Shown here piece after piece: positions 24,850 to 33,693 of a DNA stretch of 64,000 nt (its first letter is position 1; each line of letters begins with the position of its first letter). The stretch spans positions 8,828,028-8,892,027 of the forward strand of contig NZ_CP163444.1 of NCBI RefSeq assembly GCF_041053105.1, written 5' to 3'. Both the position numbers and the translations under genes were made by a program. This stretch comes from Streptomyces sp. R44 (GTDB taxonomy: Bacteria > Actinomycetota > Actinomycetes > Streptomycetales > Streptomycetaceae). The notes under the pieces were generated by a model, which did not search any database, was not told the DNA's origin, and saw nothing but the letters and a program-made list of their open reading frames with translations.

Positions 24850-25965
24850 ATGCGTAGCGTAGGCGTGGAAGAAGAGCTGCTGCTCGTAGACGCGGGCAGT
24901 GGTGCCCCGCTCGCTGTGTCGGGGGCCGTGCTGGCGGCCGCGGAGCGGTCAACCTGGCAGCGCCCCGGCACGCACGGTCGGCGGGACCACGAGTTCGAGA
25001 AGGAACTGCAGAAGGAGCAGTTGGAGTTCGCCACGAAACCCGTCACCGAGATGGGCGAGCTGCAAGAGGAGATCGTCCGGATTCGCCGCGAGGCGGCCCA
25101 TCACGCGGCGAGTGCCGGTGCTGTAGTGGCGGCGGTCGCGACATCCCTGCTGCCCGTCAAGCCGTCGCTGAACGTCGGCCGGCGCTACCGGTGGATGGGC
25201 GAGCAGTTCGGACTGACCGCGCAGGAGCAGCTGACCTGCGGATGCCACGTCCACGTGTCGGTCGCCTCGGACGACGAGGGCGTCGCCGTCCTGGACCGCA
25301 TCAGGCCCTGGCTGGCCGTCCTGACCGCGATGAGCGCGAACTCGCCCTTCTGGCAGGGTGAGGACAGCGGGTACGGAAGCTACCGCAGCCGGGTGTGGAA
25401 CCGCTGGCCCTCCGCCGGCCCGGTGGACATTTTCGGCTCCGCCGACCGCTACCACGAGCAGATCCGCGCGATGCTCGACACCGGAGTGCTGCGCGACGAG
25501 GGGATGGTGTACTTCGACGCCCGCCTCTCGGCCACCTACCCCACCGTGGAGGTCCGGGTCGCCGATGTCTGCCTGGACGTCACTACCCCGGTGCTGCTCG
25601 CCGCCCTCATCCGCGGCCTCGTCGAGACGGAGGCCCGCGCCTGGCAGGACGGGCAGCCTCCGGCCAGGATCGGTACCGGCCTGCTGCGACTGGCCTCCTG
25701 GCGGGCCGGACGCTCCGGCCTGGACGGACCCCTGCTGCACCCCGAAACCATGAGGGAGACGTCTGCCGAAGACGCGGTCGAGGCCCTGTACCGGCACGTA
25801 CGCCAGGCGTTGGAGGACCACGGCGATGACGAGCGGGTCCGGGAAGGCATCGCGCACCTCCTCGAACGGGGGAACGGCGCCCGCACCCAGCGCCGGCTGC
25901 ACGCCGACGGACACGACCTCGCATCGGTCGTCACGCGGTGCGCGGAGATGACGGTCAAGCCGTGA
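24850..25965 (+). CDS. YbdK-like carboxylate-amine (glutamate-cysteine-type) ligase
   Basis: 371 residues; the ATG at 24850 starts MRSVGVEEELLLVDAGSG, the family N-terminal signature. Further motifs are FEKELQKEQLEFATKPVTEM, GCHVHVSVASDDEGVAVLDR and NSPFWQGEDSGYGSYRSRVW. The catalytic fold is that of glutamate-cysteine ligase 2 (YbdK). In actinobacteria such proteins condense an amino acid with an acid substrate using ATP. The exact substrate cannot be told. The gene stands alone. Confidence 0.85.
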   Translation: MRSVGVEEELLLVDAGSGAPLAVSGAVLAAAERSTWQRPGTHGRRDHEFEKELQKEQLEFATKPVTEMGELQEEIVRIRREAAHHAASAGAVVAAVATSLLPVKPSLNVGRRYRWMGEQFGLTAQEQLTCGCHVHVSVASDDEGVAVLDRIRPWLAVLTAMSANSPFWQGEDSGYGSYRSRVWNRWPSAGPVDIFGSADRYHEQIRAMLDTGVLRDEGMVYFDARLSATYPTVEVRVADVCLDVTTPVLLAALIRGLVETEARAWQDGQPPARIGTGLLRLASWRAGRSGLDGPLLHPETMRETSAEDAVEALYRHVRQALEDHGDDERVREGIAHLLERGNGARTQRRLHADGHDLASVVTRCAEMTVKP

Positions 25966-26081
25966 GGCGCTCGGGAAGCTCGGGCATGTCTCGTGTCCGT
26001 TGCCGATGTGATGCGGAGGTCGAACCGGGCAGACGTGGGGCATACCGATGTGCATGTTCAGAGCGACGAACGGAGTGCGCG

Positions 26082-26288
26082 ATGACCAAGTCCAGGGAGC
26101 ACGACCAGGCCCCCACCCCTCCGTCGCAGGCTCCCGGCGAGAGCGGCGACCCGGAGGCCCGCGAGGAAGCGGAGGACGCGGTGCTTCCCGACACGCACGA
26201 AGGGGGAGCCGGCGACGCGTTGACTCCGAGCAACGATGCGCAGCGTCGCGCCGCCGAAGCGGCGAAGAGCGCCGGCCGGGACACCTGA
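26082..26288 (+). CDS. Small acidic hydrophilic protein
   Basis: 68 residues, Pro/Glu/Asp-rich (QAPTPPSQAPGESGDPEARE), with a helical C-terminus DAQRRAAEAAKSAGRDT. It looks intrinsically disordered. It has a good ATG context but only weak evidence beyond the frame and codon use. Confidence 0.5.
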   Translation: MTKSREHDQAPTPPSQAPGESGDPEAREEAEDAVLPDTHEGGAGDALTPSNDAQRRAAEAAKSAGRDT

Positions 26289-26582
26289 CCGAGGGCCGTC
26301 ATCATTCCCGGTCGAAGCGGCTGAGCGAACGTCCCGGGCGTTACCAGGCGCTGCGGTTTCGGGTGGATCCTGCGGGCTGACACCGGGCAAGGCGAACGCG
26401 TTCGCGCCGCTGGATTTTGGCGAGCCGCGCCTGGGGCGCGTGCCGTCCTCGTCGCGGCCCGCCTGACTGTGGTCCACGCTGAGACTGCTTGCGGCCGGCG
26501 CTTGACGGCGCCAATGGGGCCGCCCGACCACCAGCCCGATCGCTCCGACGTCTGCCGGAGCGATCGGTGCAGGCCTGTCCGA

Positions 26583-27600
26583 TTACTTCAGGAGGAGTTC
26601 GAAGCCGCTTCGGGGGAGCGTGGGCATGCGGGACAGAGGAATCCCGAGGTCTTGGTCGGGGACGTCGTAGTCGAGTCGCGCCAGTTCCGTCGCGATGGCC
26701 GCGAGTGCGGTGACGGTGATGTCCTCTCCGGGACAGCGGTGGCCGCGCGCCGGGTCGCCGCCGCCTTGGGGGACGAGGTTGGCCAGCGGGTCCTGAGGCC
26801 CTTCGGGACTGGCGAACCGGCGCGGGTCGAACCGGTACGGATCCTCCCACAGGGCCGGTTCGTGGTTCTGGCCGTACAGGTCGAGCAGTACCAGGGCGTC
26901 CTTCGGACCGTGTTCCCCATGCCAGGTCACGTCTTGTGCGGCGAGGCCCGCCACGAAGGGAGCGAAGGGATAGAAGCGCCGTACTTCGTGGGCGAACGCC
27001 TCGGCGTAGGTGCCTGCGGCGTCGGCGCGCAGCAGATCGCGGTGCTGGGGCCACCGGTGCAGTGCGTGGGCGGCGAACGTCGCGAACCAGGCGATGGCGA
27101 CCGGGGCATGATGTTCATCAGCTCGACCGCGGCGATACGGGGACCCAGGAGCGTTTTGTCCAGGTCGCGGTGCCAAGCCACGGTCTTCAGTGCCGAACCC
27201 TTGGAGTCCGCCTCCGGGGCCCGGCGCACATCAGTGATCAGGTCGGGGAGGGCTTGCTCCTGGCGGCGCCGCGCCTGGCGTGCGCGCAGGTGGCGGGGGC
27301 CGGGGGTGGCGAACCCGTCGACCATGGACGTGCAGTCGCGGGCCAGGCCGGCGGCTGCCGCGTCGGAGAGCGGCAGGCCCGCCCAGTCGCGGACCGCAAG
27401 CGCGAGGACTTTGGCTGCTTCGTCGAAGAGCACCATGCGGTCCTGCTGCCGATCGGCCATCGCTTCGCGCCACCGCCGGGTGAGGTGCTCGCCCAGTGCC
27501 GCGACTCCGGTGCCGTCCTTGAGGAGGGCGATGAACATCGCCTTGCGCACCCGGTGCACGTCGCCGTCGAGGCAGCGCGCCGCGGGCCGTGCTCGCCGAC
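26583..27600 (-). pseudogene. Cytochrome P450 (CYP152-like peroxygenase), broken
   Basis: The N-terminal part (from about 27600) reads LDGDVHRVRKAMFIALLKDG and VRDWAGLPLSDAAAAGLARD. After a frame change near 27110, the C-terminal part reads VAIAWFATFAAHALHRWPQH, HEVRRFYPFAPFVAGLAAQD and GGGDPARGHRCPGEDITVTA, which holds the heme-ligand Cys. This motif order is that of fatty-acid-hydroxylating P450 peroxygenases. About 80 N-terminal residues are missing, and the frameshift means it is inactive as annotated. Confidence 0.75.
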
Positions 27601-27945
27601 ACGTCGGCACCAACCCTGTACCGGGACCTCGTGGGCGAAGAGCACCTCCCGTCCCGCCTCCAGCGGGACCTGCAACGCTTCCAGTGGGACTTCGCGACGT
27701 TCAAGGTCGACTGGGCACTGACCAGCCCGGTGTCCTGGACGGCGCCGCAGGCCACCTCGGCGGGAACGGTACACCTGGCAGACGGCCTCGACAGCCTTCC
27801 CCGCCTCGCCGCCCAGATCGCCATGGGACACGTCCCCGACGAGCCGTTCGCCCTGATCGGCCAGATGACCACGGCGGACCCCACCCATTCGCCGGCGGGC
27901 ACGGAATCGACGTGGGCATACGGGCCTCTACCTGGCCTCCGCGGC
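27600..27945 (+). pseudogene. Inverted middle/C-terminal part of CrtI-like FAD oxidoreductase
   Basis: The plus strand gives YRDLVGEEHLPSRLQRDLQR, FQWDFATFKVDWALTSPVSW, AGTVHLADGLDSLPRLAAQI and PFALIGQMTTADPTHSPAGT. These are internal segments of a phytoene-desaturase-like flavoprotein. The matching N-terminus is on the opposite strand at 28349-28017, so this piece was inverted. Confidence 0.7.
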
Positions 27946-28016
27946 CGCACATCACGGCGGAGGCGTCCCCCCGTGCCCGGCGAACTCCTCCTCGCCCAGG
28001 CGACGCACCGGCAGGG

Positions 28017-28349
28017 TCAGCTTCCCGGCCAGCCGGAGCCCGGAGCGGACCGGGGGGAACGGCGTGAAGAGGGCAGGGGGTGGGCCAGCGCCCGGGGGGA
28101 GCGTGGGTCCAGCGGAGGCCCTCCGAGGCCAGGTCGAGACCGGTGAGGACCGGGGAGGTGGCGGCGAGCGGATAGAAGGCGCTGAAAGATGTCCGAGATG
28201 TAGTCCGGGTGCACATCGCGGTCACTGGGTACGGCTCCTCCGGGCTCGTGCTGCGCCTCCAGGATCTCCACGCTCCACCCGGCGTCGAGCAGCAGGTTCG
28301 CGGCCACCGGTCCGTTGGGGCCAGCGCCGATCACCATCGCGTCAGGCAC
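28017..28349 (-). pseudogene. N-terminus of CrtI-like FAD oxidoreductase
   Basis: MPDAMVIGAGPNGPVAANLL contains the dinucleotide-binding GxGxxG; LDAGWSVEILEAQHEPGGAV and DVHPDYISDIF follow. The frame shifts after about residue 60. The remainder lies inverted at 27600-27945. In intact clusters this gene stands between an SRPBCC protein and a P450, as here. Confidence 0.75.
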
Positions 28350-28799
28350 GGAGCACCTCGCCGGGCTGTTGCTCCTCGACCCTGGCCAGGCGGGGCCAGC
28401 ATGCCCCGGTGCCGTAGCTGCAGGGCCGCTTCAATGACAGGAATGTGTACGGATCCGCCCAGGCCACGCAGGGGTGCTCGTCGCAGACGACGAGGGTCTC
28501 CTCGCCCCACGGCCGGAGCTGGAGGAAGATCCTCGCGGTGCCGAGCGACGTGAACGACGCCTCCAGCTCCAGTTCCTTGTCGAGTTCCCGGTGGCGTACC
28601 GTCGTCACTCCTTCGGACGACCAGGGACCCCATCGCGCGGTGTAGCGGAGCCGGGATCCGACCTCCGGCCACAGCTCATCGAGCGGTGTGGAGTGGGACG
28701 GTCCAACCACCCGCTCCCCATACAGGGCCGGGTCGGCGAGTACGGCCCGCCCACGCACTCCGAAGGGGGGCGCCGGATGAGCTGATGACGCACGGCCAC
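28342..28799 (-). pseudogene. SRPBCC-family protein, frameshifted
   Basis: The start at 28799 (MAVRHQLIRRPPSE) and the continuing frame VLADPALYGERVVGPSHSTP, VGSRLRYTARWGPWSSEGVT and ELELEASFTSLGTARIFLQL belong to one START-like helix-grip protein. A C-run at about 28765 and a second shift near 28460 break the frame. It would bind a lipid-like ligand and was probably functionally linked to the oxidoreductase and P450. Confidence 0.7.
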
Positions 28800-28904
28800 T
28801 GGACTCCTCCTGCTTCCGGAAAGCTAGGGGTACGGCACACCGCGCGGCAGGGCTTGGCCGTCGAGCAAAGCGGAACGGGGCCAGCCCGAGAGCGCGTTCC
28901 CCGG

Positions 28905-29234
28905 TCAGTGGCCGAGGGCGTTCTTGAGCTGCTGCTTGGTCATCTTGGATCGGCCATCGATGCCGCGCTTCTTCGCCTCTTGGTAAAGGTCGTCCTTGGT
29001 GCGTTCGGAGGAGCCGCTGCCGCTGCCGGACTTCTCGCCGCCGCGTTGCGAGGCGGACTTGCCCCGGGTGGAACTGCGGCTCGCCGTCTTGCTCTCGCCG
29101 GAACGGGCGCGTTCCTTGTACACCGTTCGGGAGGCCATCTCCTCCGCGCGGCCTTCCGACATGCCACGCTTCTCAGCCGACTCCTTGATGTGTTCGTACT
29201 GACGCTCGCGCTTGGGGCTGGAACCACGGGGCAT
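28905..29234 (-). CDS. Plasmid-stabilisation-like protein with Rho N-like motif
   Basis: 109 residues from the ATG at 29234 (ribosome-binding site GAAGGG). The N-terminus MPRGSSPKRERQYEHIKESA and then EKRGMSEGRAEEMASRTV is conserved in actinobacteria. The middle is Ser/Gly/Arg-rich, and the end DDLYQEAKKRGIDGRSKMTK is a Rho_N/SAP-like motif. It is very basic and may bind DNA or RNA. The label plasmid stabilisation is historical and unproven. Confidence 0.75.
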   Translation of the reverse strand: MPRGSSPKRERQYEHIKESAEKRGMSEGRAEEMASRTVYKERARSGESKTASRSSTRGKSASQRGGEKSGSGSGSSERTKDDLYQEAKKRGIDGRSKMTKQQLKNALGH

Positions 29235-29369
29235 GACGGAACCCTTCATCGACGTGTGATGTCACGGTCATCGTGCGCGTATCCCGATCACGCCGCATCT
29301 CGCGCAATCCGGAACAAAAGCCGTCGTTGCGAGGTCCTCGGGTGCCGGTCGTTGCAGGGCATGAGGAGA

Positions 29370-29500
29370 TCGGGGTTCGACTCCCCACCGTCGCCGAGCG
29401 CTTCGGCGTCTGTCCGGCGATGATCTCCTGCATCGAACGCGGCGCACGCCGCGACGACAACCTCGCGGATGCCTACCGGGACTGGCTCAGAGCGGCCTGA
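29370..29500 (+). pseudogene. IS110-family transposase end remnant
   Basis: VRLPTVAERFGVCPAMISCI, then ERGARRDDNLADAYRDWLRA and stop, is the short C-terminal end of IS110-type elements. Confidence 0.55.
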
Positions 29501-29536
29501 CTGTTCTGGGGCACGGCCGTCGGCCTCAGTGCCGGG

Positions 29537-29836
29537 TCAGCGGTGCTGACCGCTCTTCTTGAAGGGCCGGGGTTGGTGGCAACCATCGGGGTGCAGCCGG
29601 CTGCGGCGACTGGCGTGGACCACCAGGTACGTGACGACGGTGGCCGGGACAAGGAAACGGGCGATCCATGACGTGCGCAGGGTGATGTCAGCCAAGGACG
29701 TGGCCGTCTTCCAGCCGTGAGGGAGACCGAGGAGAAGGGTCGAGATGGGGAGCGAGAGCACGGTCGACGCCAGCACGGCGACAGCCGTCCAACGGACAGG
29801 ACCTTTCCACCACACGTTTGCGGCATCCTGATCCAC
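29537..29836 (-). CDS. Small membrane protein
   Basis: 99 residues; GTG at 29836 is chosen because a GAGGGGGG run precedes it and the first helix starts soon after. Two membrane segments are present: WTAVAVLASTVLSLPISTLL and ARFLVPATVVTYLVVHA. Charged C-terminus RRSRLHPDGCHQPRPFKKSG. Unknown role. Confidence 0.55.
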   Translation of the reverse strand: MDQDAANVWWKGPVRWTAVAVLASTVLSLPISTLLLGLPHGWKTATSLADITLRTSWIARFLVPATVVTYLVVHASRRSRLHPDGCHQPRPFKKSGQHR

Positions 29837-30054
29837 GCTGCCCCCCTCACCGATCGTGCGGGCTTGTCGCTCACGGCCTACGGCGGGCGACGGAGCAGCG
29901 TCAAGCAAGCAGCAGCACGGGAAGGCCGATCCGGTGCACACAGGCGCTTGACGATCAAGAGGAGCATCAGCCCGCCCAGGCTCGCTACTTTAAGTAACCA
30001 CTTGGCGTCTGGATGTGCCGTGTACGCCCAGGCGAGGCTGGGAATCCGCTGAGT

Positions 30055-30264
30055 ATGGGAGCACCGATTGTCGTTCACGCGCCCTCCCCGACGGGAGGCC
30101 GCCGGGTTACGGCGCGCGGCGAGATCCTTGGCCTCGCGTACGACGACCGTGACCTCATCGAGTTCCTGCGCCGTTCCGGTCTGCCGGATGCCGGCAGGGT
30201 TCTGGACGACCCGCAGTGGGTGGAGTGGCGGGGCGGCAGAGCGCACGCGTACGAGGCAGCGTGA
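30055..30264 (+). CDS. Conserved short hypothetical protein
   Basis: 69 residues. MGAPIVVHAPSPTGGRRVTA, RGEILGLAYDDRDLIEFLRR and DDPQWVEWRGGRAHAYEAA form a small streptomycete family. It looks like a compact soluble protein. The gene has healthy codon use and stands alone. Confidence 0.65.
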   Translation: MGAPIVVHAPSPTGGRRVTARGEILGLAYDDRDLIEFLRRSGLPDAGRVLDDPQWVEWRGGRAHAYEAA

Positions 30265-30403
30265 GCGCGGTCCCATCCTCTCAGGCGCGGTCGGCATGAG
30301 TCCGCTTCGCCTTGCTGCAAGGCTGTCCGGTGGGCTGTGACTGACCTCGGAGGAGCGCGCAGCGCTGTACGAAACCGTGATCAAGCCGCTCCGATCCGAC
30401 CAT

Positions 30404-30438
30404 GATCACTCTTGCTCAGTCAGGCAAGAACGATCATG
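30404..30438. repeat. Imperfect palindrome with TCTTGC/GCAAGA arms
   Basis: The arms GATCACTCTTGC and GCAAGAACGATC flank a short TCAGTCAG-like centre. It resembles the CRISPR spacer at 63546-63577, which has the same GATCA-TCTTGC arm. Confidence 0.6.
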
Positions 30439-30903
30439 GACACTGGCGACGCTACGGGAGCGGCGCATGGCCGGCGAGAGGGCGCCGGGCGGGCCGGGAC
30501 GCCTCCGGGGAGCACAGGGGGGCGCGGCCGGTCCATTCGCCGGCTGCGGCCCGTTCAGCGGCGGTCAGAGCGCGGGAAGCGGGCGGGCGGCTCGGGAACG
30601 TCGGGCCCTGGGCCGAGGACGCCAACGCAGGCTCGCGAACCGGTCCAGGGCCGTCACGCACCTCCTGAACGCGGCAGGCGCGACACGCCTCCGCACAAGC
30701 ACCCCCATGACGAGGGTGGCGGTATGACCTTTCTGCTCCTGACGGGCATCCCCGCACTTGCCGCCGCGCTCCTCCTCCAGGGGAGTCCGCAAGCACCTCG
30801 CCGGCATCGCCGGCCTTCGGTCCGACCGCTTCCTCGCCCGGCACGCAAGAGGCTGATCCACCGCCCCCTTGCACTTCCGCTCCTGGCGGCTCCGACATAA
30901 GCG

Positions 30904-30941
30904 GAGGCAGGTTGCCGGGGCCAGGCCCGGCAACCTGCCTC
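30904..30941. terminator. Long GC hairpin
   Basis: AGGCAGGTTGCCGGG pairs with CCCGGCAACCTGCCT across an 8-nt loop: a perfect 15-bp stem, strongly terminator-like, at the end of a gene-poor segment. Confidence 0.7.
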
Positions 30942-31279
30942 TACCGTCGAAACCGGTCCCAAGGAGCACTAGGAGCCCAACGCGCCCGCGCCGCGTTCCC
31001 GCCTCGCCGCGGCTCCTCGCAACACCTCTCCCGCCGCACCAACGGAAGACACGGCCGCGCCTGGGCGGCGGTGTGATCCGGACCGTACTGGTCGATACAT
31101 AGGCATCCAGGGAGACACCTATTCGAGGACGGTCGAGTGGACCCCAGCGCCCCGGCCGGCGGTCGCCGCATGCCGACGGTCATGCAATTCCCGACTTGGC
31201 GCCGCTTGGGCGTGACGCAATTCCCCACCCGGGCGATCGCGGACTTCACCATGGGGACGGCGGCCGGGAGGACTTGCGC

Positions 31280-31801
31280 TCAGTTCGTGGCGGCAGGCAG
31301 TTGTTCGGGCAGCAACTCCACGCCGAAACGTCGGTGTAGGGCTGCCATGTCCTGCCGGTCCTCGTCGTCGAGCGGGTACCCCGTGTGGCACAGCACCTGC
31401 CCCTGCGCGGTCAGGCAGCGTACGGGCTGTCCCTTGATGACTCCGCTGCCGCCGAACCATGCGGCGGCATAGACCCACACCTCGCTGTTTTCCATCGTGT
31501 AGTTGCCGTTGCCGTCCCGGTCGAAGACGACAGGGTGGACATCGACGGTGCGTCCGTTCTGGTCACGCAGGACGAAGCAGGAATTCAGGCGCCCCTCAGC
31601 CACGGCGAACCCGCGGGCCTGGAGGGCTGCTACGAGGTCGCGGGCTTGATCGACCCGGACGATCACGTCGACGTCCTTGTGGGGACGTGTCTGCTCTCCG
31701 AGGAGGGCGTCAACGCCCCAGCCTCCGTCTCCGAGCCACACGTCGATGCCCGCGACCTCAAGAGCCCTGATCACAGTCAAGGCATCCGCAGCACTCATCA
31801 T
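31280..31801 (-). CDS. Nucleotidyltransferase, lincosamide/aminoglycoside type
   Basis: 173 residues from the ATG at 31801. The nucleotidyltransferase core is VWLGDGGWGVDALLGEQTRP followed by HKDVDVIVRV, with the G-[GS]-x-D-like turn and paired Asp metal ligands. Later VDVHPVVFDRDGNGNYTMEN and GYPLDDEDRQDMAALHRRFG are typical of Lnu/ANT-like proteins. It may adenylylate a drug or an unknown small molecule; resistance is not proven. Confidence 0.75.
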   Translation of the reverse strand: MMSAADALTVIRALEVAGIDVWLGDGGWGVDALLGEQTRPHKDVDVIVRVDQARDLVAALQARGFAVAEGRLNSCFVLRDQNGRTVDVHPVVFDRDGNGNYTMENSEVWVYAAAWFGGSGVIKGQPVRCLTAQGQVLCHTGYPLDDEDRQDMAALHRRFGVELLPEQLPAATN

Positions 31802-32040
31802 CACGCCGCCAGTATCGAGCCCGAAGATCGCATGCTGCACTGGCATTACCTGCTCAACACCGGGTGTCGACGATCAAGCTTTCCCCATCTTGGGCGGTTT
31901 GGGATTCACGAGATCCATTATCCAGATTCACCTTGTTTGGCCATGGATAGCGCGGGGTCCGGGATCGAGGGACCTGGTCGTCGCGGAGCTGCTCATGTTC
32001 TCGTCCCGTGGCTCGGATGGCCGATGGGCAGCCCGGATGG
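31802..32040 (+). other. No gene recognised
   Basis: An A+T-richer intergenic stretch by local standards with nothing I can assign. Confidence 0.35.
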
Positions 32041-32215
32041 CGAGGAGCACGTTCGTCGTGGTCGACATCACCGAGATCTACGTCCACCGGTACGCAGGCC
32101 GCTCCAAGAGCGAGTTGGCCGCGCGGTTGGGGGTGGACCGCAAGACAGTCAGGAAGCACCTGGCGAGTCCTGAGCCCCTCGTCTTCGAGGCGCTCACGAG
32201 ACAAGCCGGGACCCT
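32041..32215 (+). pseudogene. IS21 IstA N-terminal remnant
   Basis: The frame reads VVVDITEIYVHRYAGRSKSE then LAARLGVDRKTVRKHLASPE, the helix-turn-helix start of IstA. The rest of the transposase is absent. Confidence 0.7.
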
Positions 32216-32284
32216 GCCGCCTCATGTTCGGCGGCGCCGTCGTCGAGCCCGGTCCTGGGATTTGGCTGGGGGCGAGGGGCATGG

Positions 32285-32779
32285 TCAGGGGCTGCGGAAC
32301 GGTTGGGATTCGCTCCACTCCCAGAACAGCGTCCCGGCCTCCTCCTGTGCGTCCATGTATGCCACCAGGGAAGTCGGGTCCCCGTCGGCGGGCACGTCGA
32401 TCGCCGCGTGGCGGCGGCCGCTCCACTCGATGGCGAAGCCCCTGCTTCCGGCCCGCGAGGTGATGCCGCCTGCGACCTCTTCGAAGACCTGGGGCTCCAG
32501 GGCTGCCTCAAGCAGCGCCCGCAGCGTGCGGTGGCCGCCCTTCTCCACGACCTCGACGAGCATGTCGTCCTGGTCCAGGCGCACCACGTCGAAGAGGTTC
32601 AGCCCGTAGATCCGGAAAGGCACGCACTGCATGATGAAGAGATCGTCGTCCTCGCGGCCCCCGAGCCATACCTGCTCGTGGAGGTTCGGGAAGCCGAACG
32701 GAGCCAGGTCGACCATCGCGATGCGCTGGGAGGCGGTACGGACCGCCGGTTCCTCGTGGACGATGTACTTCCGGTTCAT
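32285..32779 (-). CDS. DUF4265-like protein
   Basis: 164 residues from the ATG at 32779. The sequence EQVWLGGREDDDLFIMQCVP, FRIYGLNLFDVVRLDQDDML and EVVEKGGHRTLRALLEAALE matches the DUF4265 pattern. The C-terminal half is variable and includes FAIEWSGRRHAAIDVPADGD. Soluble. Function unknown. It reads toward the IS21 remnant. Confidence 0.65.
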   Translation of the reverse strand: MNRKYIVHEEPAVRTASQRIAMVDLAPFGFPNLHEQVWLGGREDDDLFIMQCVPFRIYGLNLFDVVRLDQDDMLVEVVEKGGHRTLRALLEAALEPQVFEEVAGGITSRAGSRGFAIEWSGRRHAAIDVPADGDPTSLVAYMDAQEEAGTLFWEWSESQPFRSP

Positions 32780-33125
32780 GGGCACAGGCTAGTCCGCCGC
32801 CGAAACGGGCCTGCCCCATGGAGTGGGGGACAGTGCAGCCGGGGGCACGGCAGAAGGGCGAGATCACGATCACCCGCGGTATGGACAAGAGTGTCGCGTT
32901 CACCGACTGGATCAAGGAGACCCGGACCGACGCCGATGGCGAATCCGCACGTCAGAACAGCACGGTCGCGACGGGGGAGCACAGAAGCAGACCGTCCGCC
33001 GCCTCCACCTCACCAACGCCTAGGCCTGTCCTGCGCTCATGGCCGGGGCGCACCGGTGAACCGAGGAAACGAGAAGGCTCCTGGCCCTTTGTCCTGGTCT
33101 TCGAGGCCGGACGTAACCTGGCGGC

Positions 33126-33680
33126 ATGTTGCTGATCCACGACGGGAAGACCACCGCTGGCGCGCCCGTCCCGCGCACCGGTGGCGTCCCGCTCGTTCCG
33201 GAGGGCTTCGTATGGCCCCTATGCCGCGAGTGCGATGGGGCCATGCAGTTCCTCGCGCACCTGCCGCTGCCGTTTGGCGTGGCGGCGGTGTTCTTCTGCC
33301 AGAACGACCCGGGTATGTGTGACGACTGGAGCGCCACTGCCGGAGGCAATGCCGCCTTCCTTTTCGACGGCGAGCGGCTCTCCCCGGCCATCGTTCCGGC
33401 CGAAGGTGAAACGGATCTCGGTGCGGTCACCGCCCTTCGTCTCCACCCCGAGCGCACACCGGCCCTCGAACCGGTTCTGGGGCGACTGGGCGGCGAGCCG
33501 GACTGGCTCCAGGGCGACGAGACCCCCGTCTGCCCATCCTGCAGCACACGAATGACATTCGCTGCGGAACTGGAAGAGGGACACGACTTCGCCACCTCGG
33601 CGAACTTCGGAGGCGGAGGCCGTGGCTACGTCTTCACCTGCCGCCCCTGCGCCAAGGCCGCGTTTCTCTGGCAGCGCTGA
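33126..33680 (+). CDS. YwqG-like/DUF1963-type hypothetical protein
   Basis: 184 residues. The N-terminal TTAGAPVPRTGGVPLVPEGF VWPLCRECDGAMQFLAHLPL resembles DUF1963 (YwqG), which reads a packaged phrase of Trp-Pro and CxxC. A second CPSC and the later CRPC suggest two zinc sites. C-terminal GGGGRGYVFTCRPCAKAAFL is conserved in homologues. The stop is 14 bp from the left end of an IS5 element. Confidence 0.65.
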   Translation: MLLIHDGKTTAGAPVPRTGGVPLVPEGFVWPLCRECDGAMQFLAHLPLPFGVAAVFFCQNDPGMCDDWSATAGGNAAFLFDGERLSPAIVPAEGETDLGAVTALRLHPERTPALEPVLGRLGGEPDWLQGDETPVCPSCSTRMTFAAELEEGHDFATSANFGGGGRGYVFTCRPCAKAAFLWQR

Positions 33681-33693
33681 TGACCCCGTCACC

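Larger units (their letters stand above)
30265..31279 (+). other. Gene-poor stretch
   Basis: About 1 kb with a palindrome at 30404-30438 and a strong terminator-like hairpin at 30904-30941. A fragment reading TSEERAALYETVIKPLRSD at about 30346-30405 ends at a stop and may be a gene tail. No full gene is supported. Confidence 0.45.
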
